DNA of 20,354 nt from a virus. This document shows, piece by piece, positions 11,591-19,895 of this stretch; the stretch's first letter is position 1; every line of letters starts with the position of its first letter. The notes beneath the pieces are model-generated. The model did not search any database. It was given only the letters and a program-made list of their open reading frames with translations, and had not been told where the DNA came from. The position numbers and the translations under genes are program-made. The stretch spans positions 1 through 20,354 of IMG/VR virus record IMGVR_UViG_3300047393_000055, one strand, 5' to 3'.

Positions 11591-12498
11591 TGTCACATTA
11601 TAAAGATATAAAATTTCAATATTACCCCTGTCAAATTAGTGTACCAACTCCATTGGGGGAAGTTACTTTTGAGCAGTTTATAAAAGCCAACAAAAATCCT
11701 AAAGGAGAGATTATAACTCTTTTTGAACAAATTTCTGCTGCCAGTGCTGCTGGGGATATGGAATTAAAAGCTAAGCTAAAGTCAAAGTTATACTATTTTA
11801 CTCCTTGTGTTAATACAGATGGGTTAGGTAGAAGTTATTCAAACATAACAAGTTTTACGTCTTTTATGACTCTTGATTTTGATAAACTACCAGATGCACC
11901 GGCTTTTAAGCATTTTTTGTTTGGTGCTGTGCCTAGTATTGTAGCTGCATACCTATCACCATCAAAATTAGGTTGTAAATTCATTGTTAAAATTCCTGTA
12001 TGTAAAACTACAGAGGAATTTAAAAGTTACTTTTATGGTATGGGTAATTACTTAGAAAAGTATGAAGGATTTGACCCCTCTACTCAGAACTGTATTTTAC
12101 CCCTATACCTTTCGATTGACCCCGACTTATTATACCGTGAAAATGCAGAGACTTGGACTGAAAGAGGTTATAAGCTTGATGAGTTCAAGGTATTTACTGG
12201 AGAGATTGAAGTTTTAGAAAACATATCTGATAAGGATAAGAGTAGGGTAAAGACTATTTTAACTAGGTCTATGGAAAAGATTGTAGATTCTGGCCACTTT
12301 ATTGTTAGGTCTACAGCACTTTGTGCCGGGGGTTATGTTGCCAGTGGCTATTACACTCAAGAAGAGATAGAGGAGATACTTTATTCTTTGATTGCGGATA
12401 ACGATTACTGTAAGAAAAATTTACGTGGGTATAAACAAACTGCAAAAGAGATGATAATCAGGGGTATGAAAAGCCCATTATACTTAAAAAATGACTAA
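11590..12498 (+). CDS. DNA primase, BT4734/VirE N-terminal (AEP-like) type
   Basis: A 302-residue protein with the signature of the BT4734-like/VirE-N domain seen in Bacteroidota mobile DNA and phages, related to archaeo-eukaryotic primases. FMTLDFDKL (D96, D98) would bind the metal ions, and YLSPSKLGCKFIVKIP (121-136) is the conserved 'SPSg.GlK' strand-turn with the Lys. Residues about 220-300 form a helical C-terminal part (TAKEMIIRGMKSPLYL) similar to PriCT-like tails. It would make primers for the polymerase. A TTG at 11584 is the alternative start. No own promoter with correct spacing is seen, so it depends on transcription through the upstream terminator or the GIY-YIG gene. Confidence 0.82.
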   Translation: MSHYKDIKFQYYPCQISVPTPLGEVTFEQFIKANKNPKGEIITLFEQISAASAAGDMELKAKLKSKLYYFTPCVNTDGLGRSYSNITSFTSFMTLDFDKLPDAPAFKHFLFGAVPSIVAAYLSPSKLGCKFIVKIPVCKTTEEFKSYFYGMGNYLEKYEGFDPSTQNCILPLYLSIDPDLLYRENAETWTERGYKLDEFKVFTGEIEVLENISDKDKSRVKTILTRSMEKIVDSGHFIVRSTALCAGGYVASGYYTQEEIEEILYSLIADNDYCKKNLRGYKQTAKEMIIRGMKSPLYLKND

Positions 12499-12649
12499 AA
12501 AAGATTTTTATCGTAAAGATTATTTAACGTATAAGAAAAAGTATAAACTTTTCTGTAAAAATGAGCCAGCAAATTTAATTTGTTTGGTAAAACCGAATAT
12601 AAGTAGTACTTTTGCAAATAGAATTTTAATTAGTGAAATTAAAAAATAA
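12491..12649 (+). CDS. Possible 52-aa basic ORF between primase and phosphoesterase
   Basis: ATG at 12491 overlaps the end of the primase gene by 8 bases and opens a 53-codon frame to TAA at 12647-12649. The first 25 residues are strongly basic and Tyr-rich (MTKKDFYRKDYLTYKKKYK); the rest is ordinary. The overlap is like that of true neighbours. Against it, the second half runs across promoter P5 and no motif is seen, so it may be a chance frame. Confidence 0.35.
   Translation: MTKKDFYRKDYLTYKKKYKLFCKNEPANLICLVKPNISSTFANRILISEIKK
12583..12614 (+). promoter_or_regulatory. Bacteroidota-type promoter P5
   Basis: TTTG at 12583-12586, a 20-nt spacer, then TACTTTTG at 12607-12614: full consensus at both elements. 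It leads to the phosphoesterase gene at 12653 with a leader of about 30 nt. Confidence 0.87.
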
Positions 12650-12652
12650 AAT

Positions 12653-13894
12653 ATGGAGATTAACAAAAAGAGATTACAAGAGCTCTATGAGCAAGAACAA
12701 AGTAAGACGTTGGCCGCTAAAGCCTATTGTGAAGAAGTTGGTATCGTTTATGACGAAACTTTTCGTAAAAAAGCTAATGCCTACATCTTAAAATCTGAAC
12801 GTTCTGTAGAAGAGTCAGAAGATGAAGACATAGAAAATGTTTCTAGTACTGATACCAATCAATACGAAAAAGTGGCTTCTTTGTCGGCACTAAAACCTGA
12901 TGGTTCTATTATGAGTGTCAAGGAATACTGTGAGTTTTATAAAATCCCATTCGAGGATGTGCGTACTTACAAATTAGTAACTCATACTGGAAAAGGTGCT
13001 TATTATAATATTGCCTCTAATCCTATTGAAGGTGGTTATATGGAAAGCTTCCACAAGAAGATTCTTGAAGATATTGCCGCAATACCTAACAGACCGACAA
13101 CCTGGTATAGACAAGATGATATTGAATTTGATGATGAACATTTATTTGTAATTGACCCTGCTGATGTCCATATTGGAAAGTTAGCTAAAAGTTTTGAAAC
13201 TGGTGAAGATTACAATAATCAAATTGCAGTACAAAGGGTTCGTGAAGGTGTTGAAGGATTATTAGAAAAAGCAAAAGGTTTCAAGATTGATAAAATTTTA
13301 TTTATCGGAGGAAATGATATTCTTCATATCGATACACCTAAAAGAACTACAACATCCGGTACTGACCAAGATACTGATGGAATGTGGTATACCAATTTCT
13401 TGATTGCTAAGGAGCTTTATATTGAAATTTTGACTAGGCTTATTCAAGTAGCCGATGTACATTTTGTATTTAATCCTAGTAACCATGATTATACCCATGG
13501 ATTCTTTTTAGCCGATGTAATCCAAACTTATTTCAAAGACTGCAAGAACATCACTTTTGACTGTTCTATCGCTCACAGGAAGTATTATGTGTATAATGAG
13601 AACTTAATTGGTACCACACATGGTGACGGTGGGAAACTAGATAATCTTCCTTTAACTATGGCTCACGAAAGTCCAGATTGGAGTTCTTGTAAACATAAGT
13701 ATATTTATGTACATCATTTCCACCATAAGATAAGTAAAGACTATATGGGTGTTTGTGTAGAGGCTTTGAGAAGCTGTTCCGGGACAGACTCCTGGCACCA
13801 CAGGAATCAATTCCAGCACGCCCCTAAGGCGATTGAAGGATTTATACATCATCCTTTGCACGGTCAGATTGCTAGATTAACACATCTTTTTTAA
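12653..13894 (+). CDS. Calcineurin-like metallophosphoesterase
   Basis: A 413-residue protein. The phosphoesterase core has the metal-binding motifs in order: DVH (D171, H173), GGND (219-222) in place of GDxxD, NHD (277-279), THGD (H323) and the HHFHH segment (354-358) in place of GHxH. This fits nucleases and phosphatases of the Mre11/SbcD-calcineurin fold. Residues 1-60 look like a helix-turn-helix (LAAKAYCEEVGI) followed by an acidic linker, so DNA binding is plausible. The DNA-processing context favours a nuclease role, but a protein or nucleotide phosphatase cannot be excluded. It has its own promoter and ends just before the convergent terminator. Confidence 0.85.
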   Translation: MEINKKRLQELYEQEQSKTLAAKAYCEEVGIVYDETFRKKANAYILKSERSVEESEDEDIENVSSTDTNQYEKVASLSALKPDGSIMSVKEYCEFYKIPFEDVRTYKLVTHTGKGAYYNIASNPIEGGYMESFHKKILEDIAAIPNRPTTWYRQDDIEFDDEHLFVIDPADVHIGKLAKSFETGEDYNNQIAVQRVREGVEGLLEKAKGFKIDKILFIGGNDILHIDTPKRTTTSGTDQDTDGMWYTNFLIAKELYIEILTRLIQVADVHFVFNPSNHDYTHGFFLADVIQTYFKDCKNITFDCSIAHRKYYVYNENLIGTTHGDGGKLDNLPLTMAHESPDWSSCKHKYIYVHHFHHKISKDYMGVCVEALRSCSGTDSWHHRNQFQHAPKAIEGFIHHPLHGQIARLTHLF

Positions 13895-13910
13895 TAGTGT
13901 TGTAAAAAAT

Positions 13911-13945
13911 AACCCCCTTAGATTTTTAAGTCTTTGGGGGTTTTT
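13911..13945. terminator. Probable bidirectional terminator between convergent operons
   Basis: CCCCC at 13913-13917 pairs with GGGGG at 13936-13940, with further pairing inside (two T-T mismatches) to a tiny loop. On the plus strand TTTTT follows. On the minus strand the flank reads TTATTTTTT, so both the phosphoesterase and the giant minus-strand gene could terminate here. Confidence 0.85.
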
Positions 13946-13949
13946 CTTT

Positions 13950-14001
13950 GCCTATACTCTAACGCTCTAGTAACTCGGAACTGCTTTTGACAGCGATAGG
14001 C
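13950..14001. other. GC-richer 52-bp element bounded by GCCTAT/ATAGGC
   Basis: A 6-bp inverted repeat (13950-13955 and 13996-14001) encloses about 40 bases with several three-base inverted pairs (CTA/TAG, AGT/ACT, CTG/CAG). About 48% G+C in otherwise AT-rich surroundings. It lies in the 3' untranslated part of the giant minus-strand gene, just before the terminator. It is too short for a tRNA. Function unknown. Confidence 0.35.
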
Positions 14002-14012
14002 TTACGTGTACT

Positions 14013-17000
14013 TTAATAAGGTTGCTGATTTGCTTGCTCCTCTAATTGGGCAGCTTTAATCTGCTCTTTTGTCTTTTCATCAATAAACCATGCTATTGGT
14101 GTAAAGGCTTCCTCTTTGTTAAAGAAATCATACGAATCTCTTTGTGATTGTAAGTTTTTAGCTGACCAGAAATCAAAGAATGATTTAGCTCCAACTATAT
14201 TTTTAATTGCATAGGCTTCTTGATAAGTAACTCCTTTATACCTACCTGATTTTACTACATCTGTATTTACTAAGTCTCCTATAGAAACTAGGTTTTGTAT
14301 TTTTTGAAGTCCTACAAGCGGTTCTTTTGCAGAACTATAAAATTCCCCAACTACCCCAAATTGAGATGATGAAGTTTCATTTGCCATTCTTTCAAACAAA
14401 TACGCAGAAGTTTGTGCTAACATACTGTCTTTATCATCATCTGCCCAACGTCCCAATGCTAGGGATACCAAAAAGATTCCTGATAAAACACCAACTTCTA
14501 TCATAACTCTTCTCATATTCTGCCTTACTACTTCTGAGTCTGCATTCATATACTCGGATTTAATTTCTGAAAAACTACCTTTTAGGCCATTTTTATTGAA
14601 TCCCATATTTATATTCTTCGTCAAAAATTTCAATAAAGATATGTAAGAGCCTTCTTCATACATTCCGTTTTGTAGATTTAATTGTGCTCCCTTGAACCTA
14701 TTTGAATAAGCAATAGATAACCAACCTTTGTGAGTCATAGTAAATTTACCTACTACGTCTCTTTGTAGCATAGTTCTCTCTTCGTCTTTTATCTGGCCAT
14801 CAATTCTCTCAATAACCTTACCAATTCTACTTATCACTCCAAGCTCTATGTTAGAGAAATCTTTCTTAAATTGCTCATCATTTGCTCTACCCATATCTTT
14901 GGATAAGTTCTCATAGTCATAGGTAACTCTTGGTAGTGGTTTTCCTTGAGCATCACTTGTTACAATATACTTATACAAGTTTTTGTCTTCAATAGCTCTC
15001 CAACCCTCTCTAATTCCTTTTTCTGTAGCATCTGAATTTTCAGCTTTGAATAACCTACTAAAAGTTCTAAAATCTACTAATTTACCATTATATATTCTGT
15101 GCCCAAATAATTGAGACAACATAGCATTTGAAATTGGGCTAAAGTTACCTACCGTATGTAATGCATACAATGATTTACCTAAAGCTCTTGTTGTATTCCC
15201 GTATTGGGAATCTTCAAATCTTTTGTTCACGTCAAATGCTCGGAAAGACTCTCCAATTATAGAAAGTTTTGATTCAGAATATACTGCAAGACCTTCTTTC
15301 ATAGCCGGTGTTGCCAGTTTTCTAAATTCATTGAATCCCATGTTGTACGAATCTTTATCCACATACTGACCAATCAATCTTTCTGTAAATAGTCCAGCTT
15401 CTGCTGTAATCCAAGAAGTCACCGGTACTACAACGTTAAGTGCAAGAGAGTTATTTTTTAACCAACCGTGCAACCAGTTGATTATTTTTGATAAATCTAC
15501 CTGTCCTAAGAATGGTAGTGTTACTCTCCATTGCTTTATCTCTTTTACCCCAAACATATTATAATCAAGATATGATTTAAACATTTTGTAGGTATTTGTA
15601 GCTTGTGCCTCTTTACCTTGTGGGTATGCTCTGCTCAAAGCTGTATCATGCAATGCTGCAAATTCTGAGAAACTTTCTCTTTTAGCTTTGTATAGCTCCG
15701 ATTGTTGGGCCATTGCCATAGAGCTATAAAATAAGTCATTTGATATAAATGAAGAGTCTGGGAAACGGTTCAAGAAATACTTAGGTATAATTCTAAGACC
15801 TGACTTCTTGATTAATGACTCACCATCTAATTCTTCTCCAAAAGCTTGTTCATCTATTCTATATCTTGTTATGTCTGACCACCAATCTTTAAGACTTCCT
15901 TTTTTACCTTGTACAGAGGTTATAATCCTCTCCATTTTAGTTTTACTAATCTGTGGTGCCAAGTATAAATTATGCTCTCCTAACTCTCCGTATGAACGTA
16001 GTGTGTCTTTCTGAAAATTTAAGAAATCTTCATATAGGGCATACAGTTTCTGATTGCCCCTAACTGTCATCTTTCCATTTACATCTAAAACAGGATTATT
16101 GTTTGCATCTAATACCGGATTAAACATTTCAACAAATCTTGGATTAAGATATTGAGAAAGTTTTGGTTGTTGCATTCCCCCCTCAAAGTTCTCTTTATAA
16201 TTGTCGTTCTTCTGTTTTAAGTTAGTCGCTTCATAATAAGAAAAGTTATTACTCATCTTTATATCGCTTCTTGTTAAATTCAGATTAGCTACAATACTAT
16301 GCACACTTTTATTACTTTCTCGTAATTCTTTATAAAAAGCATCTAATCCTACTGGAGAAAAGGCTCTATAATAAGGAGCTAGTTTACTCTCTGCATACTG
16401 TACTTTTAAATTGCCTAAGTCCTCTTTGACTAAAGTACTTAAATCTAGACCCCCAGCTATTTTTTGTATAAGCAATCTCTGGTTATCAGTTGTATATCTA
16501 CCTGCTAAGAAGTTCTCTAATGTATCTCCAAATGCTCTAACTCTTTTAGCGTTATCAGAGGTCATGTGCTTCATAGCAAAATCAAACCTTTTGTTAGTGT
16601 CTTTTTCAATACCTTCATCTTGTAAGGCTTCGTAATAAGCTTGGTTAGGTGTTACTTCAAAAGGTTTCTCTCCTGGTTCTTCATAGTTTTCTGTTTTGAA
16701 TAATGAAGTTAGTCTTGAATACCCATCATCAATACTAGCTGACATCTCAATTACTAGATTCTTAATCTCATCTGGAATTTCATCTGCTAAAGTATTAGTA
16801 AAGTTTCTAGAATCTTGGTACTGTTTTAGTATAGATTTTCTTTTATCTAGTGCTTTTCTATAATCTTTAATCTGATTTACCCATCCTGGTTCTGCTTCCG
16901 GGTTTTCTAAATAGTCATCTAGTTTTTTATTGAAAGATTCAGAGTTGTCATAATTAGCCCAGAAATCATTTGAAAAACCTATATTAGAATTTAGTAGAAA

Positions 17001-19805
17001 GAACTCAAGAGCCATATCTCTACCACCTTCTGTTTTATCTTCTTCAATAGCCTGCAATTCTTCTAAGAATTTAGGTGCTAATCTCTCAACATCTATTTTT
17101 TCTCCTGTGGCAGCTGCTTCTGCCTTTTTATCTTCCATAAACTTTTGGTCAAGTTTATTTATCTCAAAAGCAATAGTACCATCTTCTCTATCTCCTTCTG
17201 GAAGACTAGTATTAAGTTCAATTAATTTTCCACCAACATCTAATGTAACCCCTGGGGTAATTACTTCTACTTCTATTAATCCTTGCTTTAAAACCCCTCT
17301 GTTATCAGTCAGAGATTTTAATCCTCTTCTTTGTAGATTTAAAGCATTTAAGTTGTGCTTCTCCTCTGCGGTATATCTAGGTAATCCTTTTTCTGTCTTA
17401 GTACGAGATATAATCTTGCCTAAATCTGTAGAAATAGTCTTTAACCAAGTTTTTGTTATATCGCTAATTCCTAAGTCTTCGTATTTTTGGTCTCTTTCTT
17501 TATAGTAATCCTCCGTAAAAGTTCTCTCAATTTTGCTTGTTATAGCTGCATTTGTAATTTTAGAGTATTGTTCTTTTTGGTCCTTGTCTGTGATTTGAGG
17601 TAGTTTACCCTCTTTCATCATAGTTTTTATCTCTTCCTCAGTATTTGTACTTCCGGTTACTGTTATAAAAGCTTGGGCCTTGATACTGCTTAAATCATTG
17701 TCGAATCTGGACCAATCATATACACTCAAAATATACCCATCTTTATCCATAAATTTAGGCATATCTTTTTCAGTAAATCCATGTTTTTGTAACATTGCTT
17801 GGAATCCTTTAGCCCTATCTTGATAATTTTGTGTGGCTTTGATTGTCATATCTGAAATTACAAGGCCTAACATTCTTAGTAGTGGGTCATCTGCATGAGT
17901 TATTTGACCAAACCACGCATACAAGTTACCTGTATCCTTCTTGGCGGCATTAATCCCCTCTATTAATTTTGCTCTATCTGTATCGTCTAAACTCCATCTT
18001 ACAACTAATCTATCAACAATTCTATTTAAGATTTTGTTTTCTATATTGTCAATTTTACCTTGTACTCTAGTAATATTAAGAACTACTTTTTCAATATCTG
18101 GAACAATATCTTTCAAGTCCTCATCTACTTTGGCAAGTACCATTAATCTACCTAATAAAGGATTTATGTTTTCCTTTAAACTGTGAAGAACGATGTCCTC
18201 TTCGTTTGTCAAGGTTTCTCCTTTTCTTTCTGCGTTCTGAATAGCTACATCAATATAATCACTCTGCCTTTTTGCCAATTTAATAAGTTCTAAAGCAGAA
18301 CTTTTTGTAAGTTGTTTATCTAGGGCTTGTGTTAAGATTCTATTACTTGTAGCAGAACCTCTACCGGCTCTTTTTAAGTTTTTTTCTTGCTCTAGAAGTA
18401 CTCGTACTAATTGGTTTGAAACGGCTGACTTTGTATCTAATTCTATATCCCCAGTTGAGCCCTGTGTCTGATACATCCTAAAGGCTTTAGTCCTGGTTTG
18501 TTCGATATTAAGATACTTATTTACATCTTTTGATAAAAGTAAGTCTTCAACTTTCAAAGTTAAAGTTGCGATGTCTTTTTCTAATTGGCCAGTTACTGTA
18601 ACTCCCTGGAAGAATTTTACAAACATATCATATATTCTTTGTATGATATTTCTTTGCACTTCGGTCTTACCTTCCATATTGAAATTATTCATTATGTTTT
18701 TGGTAAGTTCTTTTCCAAGAATTTCTTTTCTAACTAATTGCTCTACCTCTTCGGCAGTCATTGTTGGGTTTTCTCTTGTATAGATTTCTCTATAGTGTTC
18801 TGCATGCTCTTGATAAGACTCTACTTTATGTATATTTCTCAAGATATTCTCAATCTCTGCTTCGTCCCAGGCTTCCACAATAAAGTGTATAGTCTCTTCT
18901 GTCAATACATCAACACCTATTCTACCCTCTTTCAAGGCTACTATTTGTTTAGCAATATCTACTAATCCTTCTGCTGATGGGTCAGCCCCATTCTTTCCTG
19001 CGTAGTTTTTATTGTAATTAGTAATACTAGTCACTTTTACACCCATTGCATTCAATATCCCAAGAAGTTTTAGCTTCAAAGAACTTTCATCAATTTGTGT
19101 TACTTCTTCATTTATACCACTTGGCAATGCTTGTCGGATTGCATTCTCTATATTTAGGTTTGCTCCGGCATCTTTACCAAATTTATCTTGTAATTCTTTT
19201 TTGTTAGCATTTCTGATTTCCTCTAGTGGAACTATTTTATCCCCTACTTTTACAGAATTTGCTTCATTTTTCAGAGTTATTCTACCGTCTCTAAAAATCT
19301 CAATGTTTCTTTTATTCAAACTTTGTATTGCCCCTTCCTTTAAGACAAGTTCATTTGCCATTTGTAGAGCTTGGTCATTACCTGCTGCTTGGTGGAAAAC
19401 TTCCCCGTCTTGGATAAGTCTTTCGTCAGATAAAATATTCTCTTTTATATAGCTATTTATGAAACCCTCATAAGAAGATGGGTTTGTATTTGAAGATACT
19501 GTTTGTAATACTACAAATCCTTTTTCTCCAAAAACTCCTGTTTGAATATCTCCACCATTAGAGTCTTTTAAAGCCTCTTTGTAGGTATCGAAGCTTTGTC
19601 CTGTATCTGACTTAAAAGCAAGTTTTGAATCTTCCTTTATTCCAGAATCTTCCACATAAATATTTTTGTACAATTCTAGAGCCTCCTCTAAAGATGTTAT
19701 GTGTGGTAATTTTGAGATTTGTTTAAATAGCATGCTTTCTGAACCATCTATGTTCAAAACTGTATTTATCTTACCCGATTTATTAAAGTGTATAGTACAA
19801 TTCAT
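14013..19805 (-). CDS. Giant 1930-aa protein, probably virion or ejection-associated
   Basis: One uninterrupted frame of 1930 residues, far longer than any other gene here, and on the opposite strand. Residues about 60-90 (LAFKSDTGQSFDTYKEALKD) form a short domain. At 301-313 LTEETIHFIVEAW contains E303-E304-x-x-H307, and RKEILGKELTKN follows at about 359-370, an arrangement reminiscent of a metallopeptidase-like region in large phage polyvalent proteins. The middle is long, charged and helical. Hydrophobic segments lie near 1450-1470 and 1765-1785 (VGVLSGIFLVSLALG). No DFDGD motif of crAss-like RNA polymerases is present. A structural or DNA-ejection role is inferred from size and orientation only. 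It has its own promoter. Confidence 0.8.
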   Translation of the reverse strand: MNCTIHFNKSGKINTVLNIDGSESMLFKQISKLPHITSLEEALELYKNIYVEDSGIKEDSKLAFKSDTGQSFDTYKEALKDSNGGDIQTGVFGEKGFVVLQTVSSNTNPSSYEGFINSYIKENILSDERLIQDGEVFHQAAGNDQALQMANELVLKEGAIQSLNKRNIEIFRDGRITLKNEANSVKVGDKIVPLEEIRNANKKELQDKFGKDAGANLNIENAIRQALPSGINEEVTQIDESSLKLKLLGILNAMGVKVTSITNYNKNYAGKNGADPSAEGLVDIAKQIVALKEGRIGVDVLTEETIHFIVEAWDEAEIENILRNIHKVESYQEHAEHYREIYTRENPTMTAEEVEQLVRKEILGKELTKNIMNNFNMEGKTEVQRNIIQRIYDMFVKFFQGVTVTGQLEKDIATLTLKVEDLLLSKDVNKYLNIEQTRTKAFRMYQTQGSTGDIELDTKSAVSNQLVRVLLEQEKNLKRAGRGSATSNRILTQALDKQLTKSSALELIKLAKRQSDYIDVAIQNAERKGETLTNEEDIVLHSLKENINPLLGRLMVLAKVDEDLKDIVPDIEKVVLNITRVQGKIDNIENKILNRIVDRLVVRWSLDDTDRAKLIEGINAAKKDTGNLYAWFGQITHADDPLLRMLGLVISDMTIKATQNYQDRAKGFQAMLQKHGFTEKDMPKFMDKDGYILSVYDWSRFDNDLSSIKAQAFITVTGSTNTEEEIKTMMKEGKLPQITDKDQKEQYSKITNAAITSKIERTFTEDYYKERDQKYEDLGISDITKTWLKTISTDLGKIISRTKTEKGLPRYTAEEKHNLNALNLQRRGLKSLTDNRGVLKQGLIEVEVITPGVTLDVGGKLIELNTSLPEGDREDGTIAFEINKLDQKFMEDKKAEAAATGEKIDVERLAPKFLEELQAIEEDKTEGGRDMALEFFLLNSNIGFSNDFWANYDNSESFNKKLDDYLENPEAEPGWVNQIKDYRKALDKRKSILKQYQDSRNFTNTLADEIPDEIKNLVIEMSASIDDGYSRLTSLFKTENYEEPGEKPFEVTPNQAYYEALQDEGIEKDTNKRFDFAMKHMTSDNAKRVRAFGDTLENFLAGRYTTDNQRLLIQKIAGGLDLSTLVKEDLGNLKVQYAESKLAPYYRAFSPVGLDAFYKELRESNKSVHSIVANLNLTRSDIKMSNNFSYYEATNLKQKNDNYKENFEGGMQQPKLSQYLNPRFVEMFNPVLDANNNPVLDVNGKMTVRGNQKLYALYEDFLNFQKDTLRSYGELGEHNLYLAPQISKTKMERIITSVQGKKGSLKDWWSDITRYRIDEQAFGEELDGESLIKKSGLRIIPKYFLNRFPDSSFISNDLFYSSMAMAQQSELYKAKRESFSEFAALHDTALSRAYPQGKEAQATNTYKMFKSYLDYNMFGVKEIKQWRVTLPFLGQVDLSKIINWLHGWLKNNSLALNVVVPVTSWITAEAGLFTERLIGQYVDKDSYNMGFNEFRKLATPAMKEGLAVYSESKLSIIGESFRAFDVNKRFEDSQYGNTTRALGKSLYALHTVGNFSPISNAMLSQLFGHRIYNGKLVDFRTFSRLFKAENSDATEKGIREGWRAIEDKNLYKYIVTSDAQGKPLPRVTYDYENLSKDMGRANDEQFKKDFSNIELGVISRIGKVIERIDGQIKDEERTMLQRDVVGKFTMTHKGWLSIAYSNRFKGAQLNLQNGMYEEGSYISLLKFLTKNINMGFNKNGLKGSFSEIKSEYMNADSEVVRQNMRRVMIEVGVLSGIFLVSLALGRWADDDKDSMLAQTSAYLFERMANETSSSQFGVVGEFYSSAKEPLVGLQKIQNLVSIGDLVNTDVVKSGRYKGVTYQEAYAIKNIVGAKSFFDFWSAKNLQSQRDSYDFFNKEEAFTPIAWFIDEKTKEQIKAAQLEEQANQQPY

Positions 19806-19825
19806 GTTTTATTTATTATTTTATG

Positions 19826-19857
19826 CAAAATTAATGTTTTTATTTGATATACACAAA
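19826..19857 (-). promoter_or_regulatory. Bacteroidota-type promoter for the giant gene
   Basis: Read on the minus strand: TTTG (19857-19854), a 20-nt spacer, then TAATTTTG (19833-19826). Both elements match the consensus. The start codon lies 20 bases after the -7 element. Confidence 0.85.
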
Positions 19858-19870
19858 TAAGTTAAAAAAG

Positions 19871-19892
19871 TTAAGGCTTCCGAAGAAGCCTT
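19871..19892 (-). terminator. Terminator with UUCG loop after the partial minus-strand gene
   Basis: An 8-bp perfect stem (19873-19880 with 19885-19892) closes a 4-base loop. On the minus strand the loop is C(UUCG)G, a very stable tetraloop, and AACTTTTTT follows. On the plus strand seven T residues also follow, but no plus-strand gene ends here. Confidence 0.88.
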
Positions 19893-19895
19893 TTT

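Noticed and set aside
11068-11671. TAnnTTTG matches at 11068, 11349 and 11664 as primase promoters
   Set aside because: None has a TTTG-like -33 element at the required distance; this pattern is expected by chance at about this rate in AT-rich DNA.
13950-14001. tRNA or tRNA fragment
   Set aside because: Only 52 bases long, with no 7-bp acceptor, no T-arm consensus and no anticodon arm of normal length.
14013-19805. crAss-like virion RNA polymerase
   Set aside because: Similar in size, but no DFDGD-like catalytic loop was found on reading the whole protein.
15808-19860. Plus-strand frames of 60-130 codons antisense to the giant gene
   Set aside because: They are Ser/Leu/Ile/Phe-rich shadow frames of an intact 1930-codon gene, with no promoter or recognisable domain.
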